From contig JANTQA010000032.1 of assembly GCA_027625915.1 (NCBI GenBank), positions 372,001-436,000 of the forward strand: a stretch of 64,000 nucleotides of DNA, given 5' to 3'. This DNA is from Anaeramoeba flamelloides (lineage: Eukaryota > Metamonada > Anaeramoebidae). The position numbers were made by a program, and so were the translations under genes. The notes under the pieces are model-generated. The model saw nothing but the letters and a program-made list of their open reading frames with translations. It ran no database searches and was not told the DNA's origin. Position 1 is the stretch's first letter; each line of letters opens with the position of its first letter. Below, in pieces: positions 22,801-34,400 of this stretch.

Positions 22801-25332
22801 CACTATTACTTAATAAAAGATCTTGGATTAAAAAATACTTTTAAAGATATTTAACAATTTAAGTTGGAAAATTCTATTTTCCAATAAGATTTTTTTCAAA
22901 TTTATTATCTCAAAATTTGAATATTTTTATTTACACAGTTAAGAGGTTATAATCATATATTTTAAAAGTATTTTAAATTTTTTTTTCCATTAAAGAGTGG
23001 GTACTAAAAGTCCACCTGTTTGCCCGAATCCCTAATTTGAATTAGAGATATTGTTGAACCAAGTGAGAGCTGGTCATTTCTCCCAAAAATCGGATCCGCT
23101 CCATAAATTGAGAGGGATTTTGTTCCAATTCCGTTCAGTTTTATAATAGTCAAAAAGATTCAATTCGGTCAAACGATTTCCTCAAAGAATTAGTGGTTCT
23201 AAGAAGCATAAGCCCGATTTTTAATTAAAATTACACCGTGGTGGCTATTTGAGAAAATGGTAAACAATAAGAAATAATGGTTAAGGGAATAGAACCCCGG
23301 CCTTCAGATTGTACACTAGGCTGTGTTGCCACTTGCCCATACCGGTTCTCTAAAAGTATTTTAAATTTAATAAAAATCTTTCAAACTGATAACCAATTAT
23401 TTGGACTATTATGAAATTATTTATTAATATAAATTGAAAAAAAAATCTTTTTTTTTTGATTTTCCATTAGGTTTTTTTTAATTTTTGAAATAAACCGAAA
23501 ATTTTTATAAATTTTCTGTTGATTTCAAAAAGTAAAAAAAAACCGCCGTTAGCTTTTCCAGAATTTAAAAGAATTGAGTAAAATCTTTGATTTTTCTCCA
23601 TTCTTTTTAATTCTGGAAAAGCTAGGCACTCTACGAACACTCACAATAATTATCATCAGTAATTTTTTTTTCTCTGTTTCAGTTTTATTAGATGAGTACA
23701 ATGTTTTCATAACTATTCGTTATTACCTATCAAAGTAAATATCTCCAAGTTGAATTAAACTATAATTCATTCTTCCGTTTATTTGGAATTTTTTACCCGA
23801 AATAAACACTTTTTTCTTGACTAGAGACTTTTAAAAAAGTTGGTTATACTAACAATAATAAATAAAATAATCAAATGAATTGAAGGTTCTGGAATTTTGA
23901 TTATATTGTGAATAAACTTTAGTATTCAAGATAAAAGGTTAAGGAATGGAGTAGTTTTGTCTAACTTTTTTTTTTCATTTTTATTTTTTCATGCTAGTGC
24001 ATGGCAAAATAACAAAATATAATTTTCGTCATATTATTTGCTTTCTTATTTTGTTTATAGAAAGTACCAAAAAAAATATTCTCGACTCATAAACTTGGAA
24101 AAGAAAATTTTTTAAGTGAGATCAATTTTTTTTTTTTACATTTTTTTATAAATCCCTACAACCTGAAAAAAAAAAACACTAATAATCTATGAGTTCAAAG
24201 AATTTAAATAATAAGAATTTACTTCAATTTTGAACCATTTATCAAGATGATGCTTCCTTGATAAAGAGAATAAAAGGTTAAATTCGCTTATTCATCTACA
24301 ATAAACTCAATTTGTCGTAAGATTTCCTAAAAATTTGCATTAATCATTTTATTTTCAGAGAACATTTATTAGTTTAAAAGACAAATCTCAAAAATTTATT
24401 CAATAGCTGGGGCAGTTATTTTTCTCATAATGCTTTCCAAAAAAATAAATAAAAAAAAACAAAATTAAATTAAAAAAAAAAATTTTTAGCATGACAAATA
24501 ATAAAAAAGATTATATCTGTTTAAAAAAAAGTACAGCATAAAAATTTTATAAGTTTGACTTAAAACTTTCTAATTCATCGACCAGACTATAGTTTGGGTA
24601 GCACTTATAAAATTTTGTTCTCACCTTTTAAAAGCAGCTGTATTAGAAAATTAATTGATAGAAAAGGTTAAAAATCTTTATAAATCAAAAGTCTTGAATA
24701 AAGGTATCATCTCTCAACTTCCTTTAGATTAAATATTTATTTCTTTTTTTTTTTTTTTTTTCGTTTTTTTTTGATACTTTGTTTTTTGCAAAAGATCCTG
24801 TGAAAAAAAAAACAGATCTTCGAAAGAACAAATAATCACTAAGAAAATTTGAGAATATGTAATGCCTTTTAAAAATCAGATAATTATGAGTCGAAAATCT
24901 CCGTGTTCATCTTTTTTTCATTGAAAGTTCAGAAATAAAAAATCCACATACTCATTTCAAAAATTGTGGTTTACTTTTTTTTTCTTTTTTGGTTTTATTT
25001 TTTTCAATTTTGAAAATATCAGGTTTTTTATATGTTTAGAATGATTTAAAAGTGAATTATTAATAAGATTTAATTATTGGTTGTTCTTGAATACTAAAGG
25101 ATATTTTTTTTTTCATTTTATTATTTCTAATTCAAACATTCATTTATTTTTGAAATTAAATTTTAATTAAGAATAAATTTTTTGTAAAAAAAAAAAAAAT
25201 TAATTCTTTTTAAATATTATTTTATTCATTATCTTTTTCAATTTTATATCTTAATAGTCATTTTTTCTCCAAATTGGGCTTTTTGCAGGATCTTCATTAA
25301 GCTATGCGATGATACCATTTCTACCCAAATAA
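16802..25332 (+). CDS. Equilibrative nucleoside transporter (ENT/SLC29), three exons
   Basis: Spliced as 16802-17210, 21579-22651 and 25258-25332: 518 residues. Phases match at both junctions (1, then 0), with GT..AG borders. Joining rebuilds ATGLVQSGLFAYVSTLPAKY, a typical ENT segment. The tiny third exon supplies SFFLQIGLFAGSSLSYAM plus IPFLPK and the stop. Family marks are LLPYN in TM1 (~27-31), GQAISG (~160) and SDLLGR (~406-411), which carries the Asp and Arg conserved in TM8. About 11 membrane helices. The cytosolic loop after TM6 (~245-330) holds an (EN)n run, coded by a GAAAAT/GAAAAC repeat at 21991-22050. It would move nucleosides or bases across a membrane. Intron 1 (4,368 bp) and intron 2 (2,606 bp) hold the transposons listed separately. 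The open frame past 22651 is intronic. Confidence 0.93.
18085..18330 (+). repeat. Dispersed repeat R1, copy c
   Basis: ATCAAAGTATGTTG, TTGGGTGTTAATCA, ACATGGTTCAAATGTC and CTAAAAAATCGATTA in order, then ATTAAAAATGATCC and TATTAGTAAAAAACC shared with copy b. Lies inside ENT intron 1. Confidence 0.5.
18655..18835 (-). repeat. Dispersed repeat R1, copy d (inverted)
   Basis: The reverse complement gives ATCAAAGTATGTTG, TTTGGTGTAAATGATAT, GACACTAAAAAATC and ATTACATTTTTT. It sits about 0.4 kb from copy c in opposite orientation, so the two form an imperfect inverted pair. Confidence 0.45.
20040..20545 (+). repeat. Dispersed repeat R6, copy a
   Basis: Collinear with 58560-59200. Shared blocks are AATGTTCATTTTGATCTTC, TTCCAATAGAAATCAATA, ATCTTGCAA, ATAATTTCAATTTTGAAA and CTTTGACTGRAAAAT. 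Lies in ENT intron 1. Confidence 0.6.
20588..20783. mobile_element. Tc1/mariner-like MITE, type CAGTCAGTTCCAC, copy 2
   Basis: 196 bp. Inverted ends of ~45 bp (CAGTCAGTTCCAC against CAATCAGTTCCAC) followed by TTTTAAAGTACAAACTTTAA at both ends. TA at 20586-20587 and 20784-20785. In ENT intron 1. Confidence 0.8.
22981..23350 (-). mobile_element. tRNA-derived SINE, copy 2
   Basis: Minus-strand copy of the 13797 SINE with its polyA tail as a T-run at 22981-22990. The same B box GGTTCTATTCC and 3' end AGTACCCACTCTTTAATGG are present. Target-site duplication TAAAAGTATTTTAAATTT is exact at 22963-22980 and 23351-23368. Lies in ENT intron 2. The exact 18-bp duplication and high identity to copy 1 point to a fairly recent insertion. 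Confidence 0.9.
23455..23635. repeat. TAGGCACT foldback family R7
   Basis: Two foldbacks in tandem: CATTAGGTTTTTTTTAATT against AGTAAAAAAAAACC, then CCGTTAGCTTTTCCAGAAT against ATTCTGGAAAAGC, ending TAGGCACTC. In ENT intron 2. Confidence 0.6.
24700..25150 (+). repeat. Dispersed repeat R9, copy b
   Basis: Collinear with 7186-7720; ends about 100 bp before ENT exon 3. Confidence 0.55.
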
Positions 25333-27649
25333 TTTTGAAATATATTTTAATTATTATTTTCAATATTATTTTTATTTATATTTATGTAATTATATATATA
25401 TTATTATAAATAAATATTGATGTTTAATTTTTTTTTTTTTAATATCTCAAATTTAATCAACTTTCTATCTAGATTCTTGGAAATTTGTTTTTTCTTTAGT
25501 AATTTAAGTGTTTTTAACGAATTTTGTTCAAAGAATATTTTTTTTTTTTTTTTTTTTTTTGAAGGTTGAATTAAAATGTCTTTAATGAATCCTAGATATA
25601 ATTTAAATAAATTTTATTTAGTATATAGCTATATTCCAAAATAATTATTAATACCTCTCTAAAAATTCTATTTCAAAACAAAAAAAAAATCCTAAAAAAT
25701 TCTTGTTCATTTTGTTTTTTTTTATTTTTTTCGAGATTTTGATATTATAAATTAAATCATTTCTTTTTAAAATTTCGTTCAATAAAATAATAAATGGTAT
25801 TTTAATGTACATTTGAACAAATAATTTAATAAATTCCAAATAAAATTTGATAAACAATAATTGTTTTTGATTTCTTATGATTCTGGATCTGTTAAAGTTT
25901 TGTGAAAAAAATTTGAGATTATAAAGTTTTTTCTACTCTTCTAACTGGTAAACATAAAATTATTTAAAGAAAATGTCGAAAGATGTTATTCAAAGATATT
26001 ATATAAATATTGGAAGGTTTTTTTAAAAATAGGGTATAAATCATTGAATATATATATATATATATATATATTATTTAAAAGATAGGATACTAATTGAAAT
26101 GCAATATGGTTAAAGTATAATGATTATTCTTTATATATATATATCCCTTAGTACCCCCGATTAACCCAAATTTCATCAAGTGTTTAATAAAAGATTTTGA
26201 ATGATATTGAAATATTAATATATTTATTTTCTTATATATCTTTAATCCAGATTTGAATTAAAATAACAAGCCAAAATAGTTCAAATATAAAGTAGTTATG
26301 TTTTTGTATTTTTATTTTGTTTTTGGAAATAAAAATAATTAATTATTCATTTTAACATTTTCTTTAAAGATTTAATTTTTTTTTTAATTTTTTAAATAAG
26401 AAATTTTATTATAATAATAATAATTCAAAATCAAGCATTGATTTACTAATAATAATAATCAATAAAAATTGATAATTTTATCATTAAAAAAATAGATAAA
26501 AAAATATATTACTCATTAATCCTCTTTTTTTTTTTTTTTTAGATATTTTTTTTAATAAATATTAAATCAAGAGAAAATGGAATTCTTTTCTTACGGCCAA
26601 AATAAAAATTTAATATGTATAATTTTCTAAAACTTTTATTTAATCAATAGAATCTCGAAAAAAACAAAAAACAAAAAAATGTAGAATAATTTTATTTTTT
26701 AGATTGGAATTAAACAAATAAAATCCTTTTTTAATCGAGAAAAGATTCAGCCACAAATTTAAAAAAAAAAAATAAAAATAAACTTTTAAATATTATTCAA
26801 TGATAATAAAATAATCTTCCAAACGAAGAAATATTTTATTTGAATTTTGTTATTGGAAAAACTTTGAATAATATAGTTATAAAATTTGAATTTTTCCTTT
26901 CTAAATTAATACAGATCTTGTAAAATAAGTTCTGAGATATGGTCTCTTATTCAATAATATTGTTTATTTTATATCTAGATTTTAAAAAGTCAAAAATTAA
27001 AAAATTGTAAAAATTAAAAAAAAATCAATTATTAATCTTACTCGAACTATTTTCCAAATTATATAAAATTTGAAAAAAAATACTGTTGAAAAAATTTCTA
27101 AATTTTACAATGAAAAAAATTAATATTTTTTATTCAATTTTAATTTATATTTTTTTTTTATTTTTTAAATTATTTAGAATCAAATATAGATATTGTCATT
27201 GGATAGTAATCAGTAGAGAAAACTAATTTTCTATGTGATGTCAAAATAACTTTTATAATGAATAAATTATGTAATCAAGTATTTTAGGCAATATTGGGGT
27301 TCAAAGTGTCCCAAAAAACCTTCCAGTAAAATATGATTTATTTTAATCATTAAAAACTAAAAAGTTTTTGATGTCTAGACAAACTTTTCAAAAAAAAAAA
27401 AAAAAATTATTTTGACAAAATTTGGAGGGAAAAATAATAAGTTCACACTTTACAACAAAAATTTTTCCTATGTTGAAAAATTTTTTTCAAGTTATTTTTT
27501 TAATGTAGGTAACTATACAATTTTCAATTATAAAATTTTTTTTCTAAGATAATTGTTTATAAATTCTATATCATATAATCTTTTGATAATAATTTAAATT
27601 AAAATTTTTATTCTGAAGGCAATTAGTTTATTAGGGGTTTGAAGGTATA
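25333..27649. other. Intergenic between convergent ENT and phosphate-carrier genes, left part
   Basis: Extremely AT-rich, with long A and T runs and an (AT)n tract at about 26049-26071. No ORF of substance and no repeat match that I can support. Confidence 0.4.
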
Positions 27650-27651
27650 TA

Positions 27652-28170
27652 AACCACATTCCAAAAAAATTGACAGGCCAAAATTCAAAAAGGCAGAAAA
27701 AAAAACACAATTTATTATATTTCCGCAAACTTAAGATAAAACCACATTCAAGTTGCCCAAGTATTAATATTTTTATAAGTAATAATTTTCATCCAAATAA
27801 AACAAAAAAATATAAATCGAAAAAATAAAATCAATTGTGTCCAAAATAATGAAATGGGCAGAAGAAATAATGTTTTGGTAAATTTTTTGAAATTTCACCA
27901 ACAATTATTGATAGATCAAATGATAAGATACCATGGACCAATTGAATGTGGATTTTTCAATTGAAGAAACCCAACTTTAACATTTGATCAACCAAGAAAA
28001 AAAATTCCAGATCTAAAGAAACAGATTATGTAACTGCAAAAAATGAAATGAAAACAAAATAAAAAACAAAATAGTTTGTAAAAAAAAAATTATTTCCGAA
28101 TTAAATGTAAATTGTAGTATTGTTATTCTTTCAACTGTTAAAACTGTGTCCAAATTTTTGGAATTTAGTT
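27652..28170 (+). mobile_element. Tc1/mariner-like MITE, type ATTCCAAAAATTTGG, copy 1
   Basis: 519 bp. Left end AACCACATTCCAAAAA; right end (reverse complement) AACTAAATTCCAAAAATTTG. TA at 27650-27651 and 28171-28172. Same orientation as the copy at 39983; interior shared (TGTGTCCAAAATAATGAAA, AAATTTCACCAACAATT). Only remnants of possible coding sequence, with stops. Confidence 0.8.
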
Positions 28171-28402
28171 TATGTTTGATATGCCTGATATAATTTTGAA
28201 ATTACTCAAATATGGAGATCTTGAAGTATTATTTGTACAAGTTTTAAAATAAATATGAAATTATTAATCAAATTTTAACGATTAGTTTTTAATTTTCCAT
28301 CTATTTGATAAACTATTATTCTCAAAACAAATATAGAAAATAGGAAATATGTTCTTAAAATAAAAAGTCGAAAGTATCTTTGAAATAATTAATTTTTATT
28401 CA

Positions 28403-31400
28403 TTACCAACCCATTTTTAAATTAATACCATATCCGATTGTGACTAGGATCACTAAAGTTAAAAAAGAAGAAACTGATCCACTTTTTAAATAGTCCTTCA
28501 CTGTCAAGTATTGGTCTCCCTTTTTATCCAAAACTGCATACGCAACAGAATTAGGGAAACTAGAAATGGGTAAAGTTGTAGATCCTGATGCAACGGAAGT
28601 TACTAAAGAAGTTAATAGGATTAGATGTTTGTATTTATGGCCAACAACACCTATCACAGGTAAAATAATAACTGCGCAAACTGTAGAACTTATAGCTATC
28701 CCGATACTCCCTGCTAAGATCATAAATGCTAGACATATTACCCACATTGATTGACTTGCAACCAAATCCCCAACTGCCTCAGAAATTATATGTAAAAGAT
28801 TTGATAGTTCGACACCATCGCCAAGAACCAACCCGCCACCAATTAATAAAAGAACGGACCAAGAAAGCTCACCCAAGTCCTGTGTTTCTAATAACCCCAA
28901 CCCAAAAAATACCACCAAGGGAATCAATGCAGTTATTCCGATATCACCAACATATTTATCTATCGAGCTATTAACACACATTAAAAGTACAGTAACAATT
29001 GTAGTTATAACAATAATGTATTGATCTTTGGTCATTTCTGGCTCCTTTTCTATATCTAAATGTATTTCTTTTAATTTTGTTGGGAAAACGTATAGAATCC
29101 AGAGATATACCAAAGTGCATATAACAATTGAACATGGGATACCAAATCCCATCCAATTAATAAAACCAATGGACATCTCATGTTTTGATATTTGCTTTAC
29201 AACTTTAATTGCAATCGCATTTTGTGGTGAAGCAATCTAAAATTTATAAAATTAAAATAAAAAAATAATAAAATAATAAAATAAAATAATAAAATTAAAT
29301 AATAAAATAATAAAATAAAAAAGAAATTAATAAATAACGAAAATAATTTTAATAAAATTGTAGAAAATTTCTTCAGAGTTTAGGGTGAGATAGATTGCAA
29401 ACATTGTAGAAAAGAAAATTTTAAGATTCTGGATCACAAAAAATTCTTTTTTTTTGTACTCACTGTTATGGAAAAAAAGTGAAACTGGAAAAAAAGTTCA
29501 ACACGGTTTTTAATTGGGAACATTACTGAAAATGAAAAGTAAAATCAATAAAAAGAAGAATCCAATTAACTTCAAATAATAACCCATTATATTATTTTCA
29601 ATCAACCCAACAAATACAATTTAAATCTACTTGATTTATCGAAATTGTTGGTGTGGTTTTGGAGATCTCAAAAATAGTCAATTTTTTGAACAAATTTTTA
29701 ATAATTGATCAATCAAAGAAAAACCCAACAGACTAAAAGATAGTATTTAAAAAACTGTTATTGTGGCGAATACTTCATTTTGTCTTTATTTATTTATTTA
29801 TTCTTTTTTTCATTGATCTTACTTTTCATTTTCAGTAATGTTCCCAATTAAAAACCGTGTTGAACTTTTTTTCCAGTTTCACTTTTTTTCCACAACGGTC
29901 AATAATAATAAACAATTCACTATTACAATTTTTTTTCTCAAAAAGTTAAGTAATAAAAGCCTTCAGTGTAACTCAAACTATTTGACTCTCTTTGAAGTGA
30001 TTTGAGTAACATATTTATAATTTTTTTTTCACTTTTTGAAAATGGCTATCTCAACTCAAAAGATCAATTAGGGGTATAAGAGTAAAATAAACAATTTTTC
30101 AATAATTTTAGATCATTAGTTGATTGAGAAATGCTATTCCAAATTTTTTAACACCTTTTTATTCTATTTTTAAAATAAAAAATTATATTAATCTGCTGTC
30201 GAAATAGATAAGTATATTCTAGACAAAATATTTTCTTATTTTAATAATATGATTAAAGAAGTATTTTTTAGTTATTTTTTTTTTTTTTTTTTTTTAATTT
30301 TTAAATGGGTTATAATTATTGGAACAGAGTTTAATTTTCTTAACCAAAATGTTTAATTATTGATTTAATTTTTATTTAATTAGTGAAATCATAATTATTT
30401 GACGGATTAGAAACCAATATTTAATTCAAGGTAGAAATAATAATTTTAGAATAAAAATTTCATTTATTTAATTATACATGTCATGTAATTTTTAATTAGA
30501 ATGTCTTTTGAATATATTCCAAAGAAAATTAAAGATTATCACTATGGCGAGAATCGACTTACTAAAGTATTCATTCCTGCAACCGAATTTGAAAGGGCAT
30601 TCCCTATTAAAAGTGCCTTTTGAAAATTGTCTCCATGTGGGATAGAATTACGAATAATTGGTAGTAAAATTGATGTTGTGACAACAGCAGACGCAACATT
30701 GGAAATCCTATTCATATATAAAAGAGAAAAAATTAGAGATCAATTCGAGATAAAAAAATGTTTATTTATAAAATCCATTGGAAAAAAAAAAAGACATTTT
30801 TTTTTTTTTTTATTTGAATTATTTTAAAATTATAAAGTTTTTATAGACCACACACTTTCTTATTTCAACATTATACAAAAATATTAAAATTAATAATTAT
30901 TATCTGTCATTTCCCATATAAAAAAAGTTTTTTATAACATGTTATAAACGCGTTTTAAAGGTGTTTTAAATGTTGAAAATGTTGTAAAATTTTATAATAA
31001 CAACTTTTATTACATAAATATGTAACATAAAATGTGTTCTAAATTTTGTAACATGTTATAAGTCTGTTAAAAGAATATTTTTTCAAAAAATATGGAAAAA
31101 TCATCATGTAAAAGGAAATTTTGTTATAAAAATGTTATATAGATGTTATAAAAAAAAATTTTTTTTTTATTAGGGTTTTGTTAAATTGAAATACTTTATC
31201 GTGATTAAAATGTTTAAAAGTATTTAACTTTAAAAATTAAATTTAATTTATCAAAAGGGAAGACCTTTGTTGATTATTACTGATAAATTCCCAAAAATTT
31301 TAAAAAATATTTTTAGTTGATTTTCCATTTTTTTGAATCTGAAAATCCAACTTTCAAAAAATATTTCGAAGAACAATTTATTTTACAAAGATTCTTATAT

Positions 31401-34400
31401 TTAAAGCAATAAAACCTTATTTATAAAATTGATTGATTAATTTTCACAAATTGAAAATAAAGTAATTTTTTTTATATACAGCCATTTTAAAAACGTGAGG
31501 ACTTTTTGAAACTTTTTTATGATTTTTCTATTTTAAAAGAGTGAAAAAGTTTTCATGATTGAAACTTTTTATCAATTTTCTCTTTTTTAATATAATGGGG
31601 GGAGTCAACCTTTGAATGTGGTATAGGTGTTGGAGTCTGAAGAAAGTACCTTTTTAAAAAAAAACGTCCACTCTTTATTTAAATAGAAAACTTTTCCAAA
31701 GTTTTAATTCTGACAATTATATATAAAAAAAAAAAGTAATTATTTTTTTAAATGTCCGTATTTCTTTGAATTTATCAGTATTTAAAGTTTAAAAAGTTGG
31801 TTTAGTTGTATTAATTGTTTTTAGAATTTTACTATTTTTTTTTAGAAAAAAGAAAATCCGATTTAAATCTTTAAAAAACAAATGAAAAACTTCTAAATAT
31901 TATGAAAGTTTGTATTGAATTAAGTAGAACCTTTAAATATTAAGAATCTTCTAATATTTTTGGATAAAAATAATTATTAGACAAAGTTATTTTGGTGTTT
32001 TTTATGTGTTGTTTAAACCACAATTTACATTCCGAACAATTAGAGTCTTTTCATTTATCATGGCAGTTTTAGATTTTATAACTAAATTTAAATTATTTAA
32101 TGAGTTGTTATCAATTTTTTTTTTTTTTTACTTTCTTGATCCTTTAAGAATTGACAAATATAATTAACATTAACTTTTTAATAATTAATTGCAAGTTTTT
32201 ATTTTAAAGTTTGTATTTTTTCACTTTAATTTATTCTTTAATATGTTTAAAATAGACAATACGGTTAGTAATTCTATTATTTCAAAAATAAAATGAAGAG
32301 TGAATTTTGTAAAAATGTATCGTTCTTGTTCCAAGTTATATATATAATTCCATTTTTAAGTTAATTATTTTTTTTTCTAAACTAAATTCCAAAAATTTGG
32401 ACACGGTTTAAACGGTTGAAAGAAACAGCAATACTCCACTTTACACTCAATTTGGGAATAATTTTGATTTTTACAAATTATTTCTTTTTTGTTTTGTTTT
32501 CATTTCCTTTTTTTCAGTTACTTAATCTGTTTAGTTAGATCTTGAAATTTTTTTTCGATGGTTGATAGAAGTTTAGTGTTGAGTTTGTTAAATTGAAAAA
32601 TCCACATACAATTGGTCAATGGTATCTTATCATTTGATGGATCAATAATTGTTGGTGAAATTTTCAACAAATTAACCAATACATTTTTTGTTCAGCTCGT
32701 TTCATTATTTTGGACTCATCAATTATTATTTTTTCGTTTTATATTTTTTTCTTTTATTGGGATGAAAATGATTACTTATAAAAACATTAATAATCGGTAC
32801 TTTTAAATGTGGTTTTATCTTATGTTTGGAAAAATATAATAAATTGTGTTTTTTTTTTTGCCTATTTTTGATTTTGGGTGTGTCCAAATTTTTGGAATGG
32901 TGTTTAATTTTGAACATTTTTTTTTCTACTGATATTTGAATTTCAAATCGTGAAAAAATTTCGCTTGGTTATTATTATTGAAAAAGTGTAAATTACATTC
33001 TAAATGTACTTTTACTTAAATGTCCAGAAAGATAATTTAAGTGGAATCATAGGTTTCACAATTAGAGGAAGGAATACTACATCTGAATGGTCTTTAAGGA
33101 TAAAAAGCAATAAAACAAAAAAACAACTTTAAAAGAAAAAAGATAAAAACAAAAAATTGAAATTTAAAAATGGGTTTACTGTTGAGAGAAAAATGTTGGA
33201 CACAGAAAAATGGTTGGACAGCATTTTTAATTGGGAACATTACTGAAAATGATTTTTAATTTCTTTCGTTTGTGAAATAACTAAAGAAAATAACAATAAT
33301 CTACTTATTAGAATAACGATTAATGTAATTCTACTTTTTCAAAACCTTATCTCTTATAATCTAAAGCAAGTTTAAAAATTACCATTTTCAGAATTAATAG
33401 TAAACTTTACTACAACTTGGATTTTTGTTAAAATAGCAAGATCTACTTTAGTTATCAACCATCCAAATGAGTATTCTACACAAACCACAGAATAATGAAC
33501 TTGTAACACCTTTAAACCTGGATTTATATAAAAGTCACCTGGTTATCAATAGGATTTGATTTTCAATTTTACTAAGGTTCCCAATGAAAAATGGTGTCCA
33601 ACCTTTTTTCTGTTTCCAACATTTTTCTCTCAACAGTTAAAAGAAGTAATTGTTAAAAAATCACATAAAAAAAATTTTTTTTATTGGTCAAATTAAGAAC
33701 ACCCAAAATCACATCCACAACACCTTTGGTTAATTTAGTTAGTTTTATAATTGATCATGAATATTCATTTGGTGAAGTTCATAAAGTGATGTTATTTGTA
33801 ATTTCTTTTTGTAGTTTTTTTTTTTTAACCTTTATGTATTTTTTACCTTTGCTTTTTCTTTTGTATTTTCAAGTTACTCATATTATCATGTTCCAGTATT
33901 TTCTATTGGCATGTAACTACTTGATTTGTTAACTTTCTAACTCTTGTTCCCAATTTAAGGAAAATTAAACCAGTTGGGTAAAATGGAAAAAAATAAAATT
34001 TCACTTTGTTTTCTTTTGACTTGTGACACTTGTTTTACTTTTCAAACAATAGTATTAAATAGTTTTTCATTTTTTTTTAATTCTCCATATCTCAGTGTAT
34101 TTTAATAAATCTTTACACAATATTAAAAATTACCACAGCACCTTTTGTTTTAAGTAGTTACTCAGATGGAAACTATAACCTAAAGACGAAGTAGATGAGA
34201 CGAAAAGTTTTACCTATTTGAAATTCAAATATCGGTGATTAATTCTAAAAAAAAAAAAAAAAAAATTCAATCAAAATAAATACAGCAATTTTAAAAAAGT
34301 GGTTACATAAGAGTAAATATGGAGTGTTGTAAAAAATAGAGTTTTAAAAGGTGTTATTCAAAATGTTTTAACAGAGTGAATCAAATGATTTTTATCAAAA

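Noticed and set aside
22652-22813. Plus-strand frame continuing past ENT exon 2 (Phe-rich tail)
   Set aside because: A GTAAGA donor at 22652 and an in-phase C-terminal exon at 25258 explain the protein; the tail is homopolymer-coded intron.
28566-29240. Plus-strand frames over the phosphate carrier's last exon
   Set aside because: Shadows of the minus-strand coding sequence, which has clear transporter motifs.
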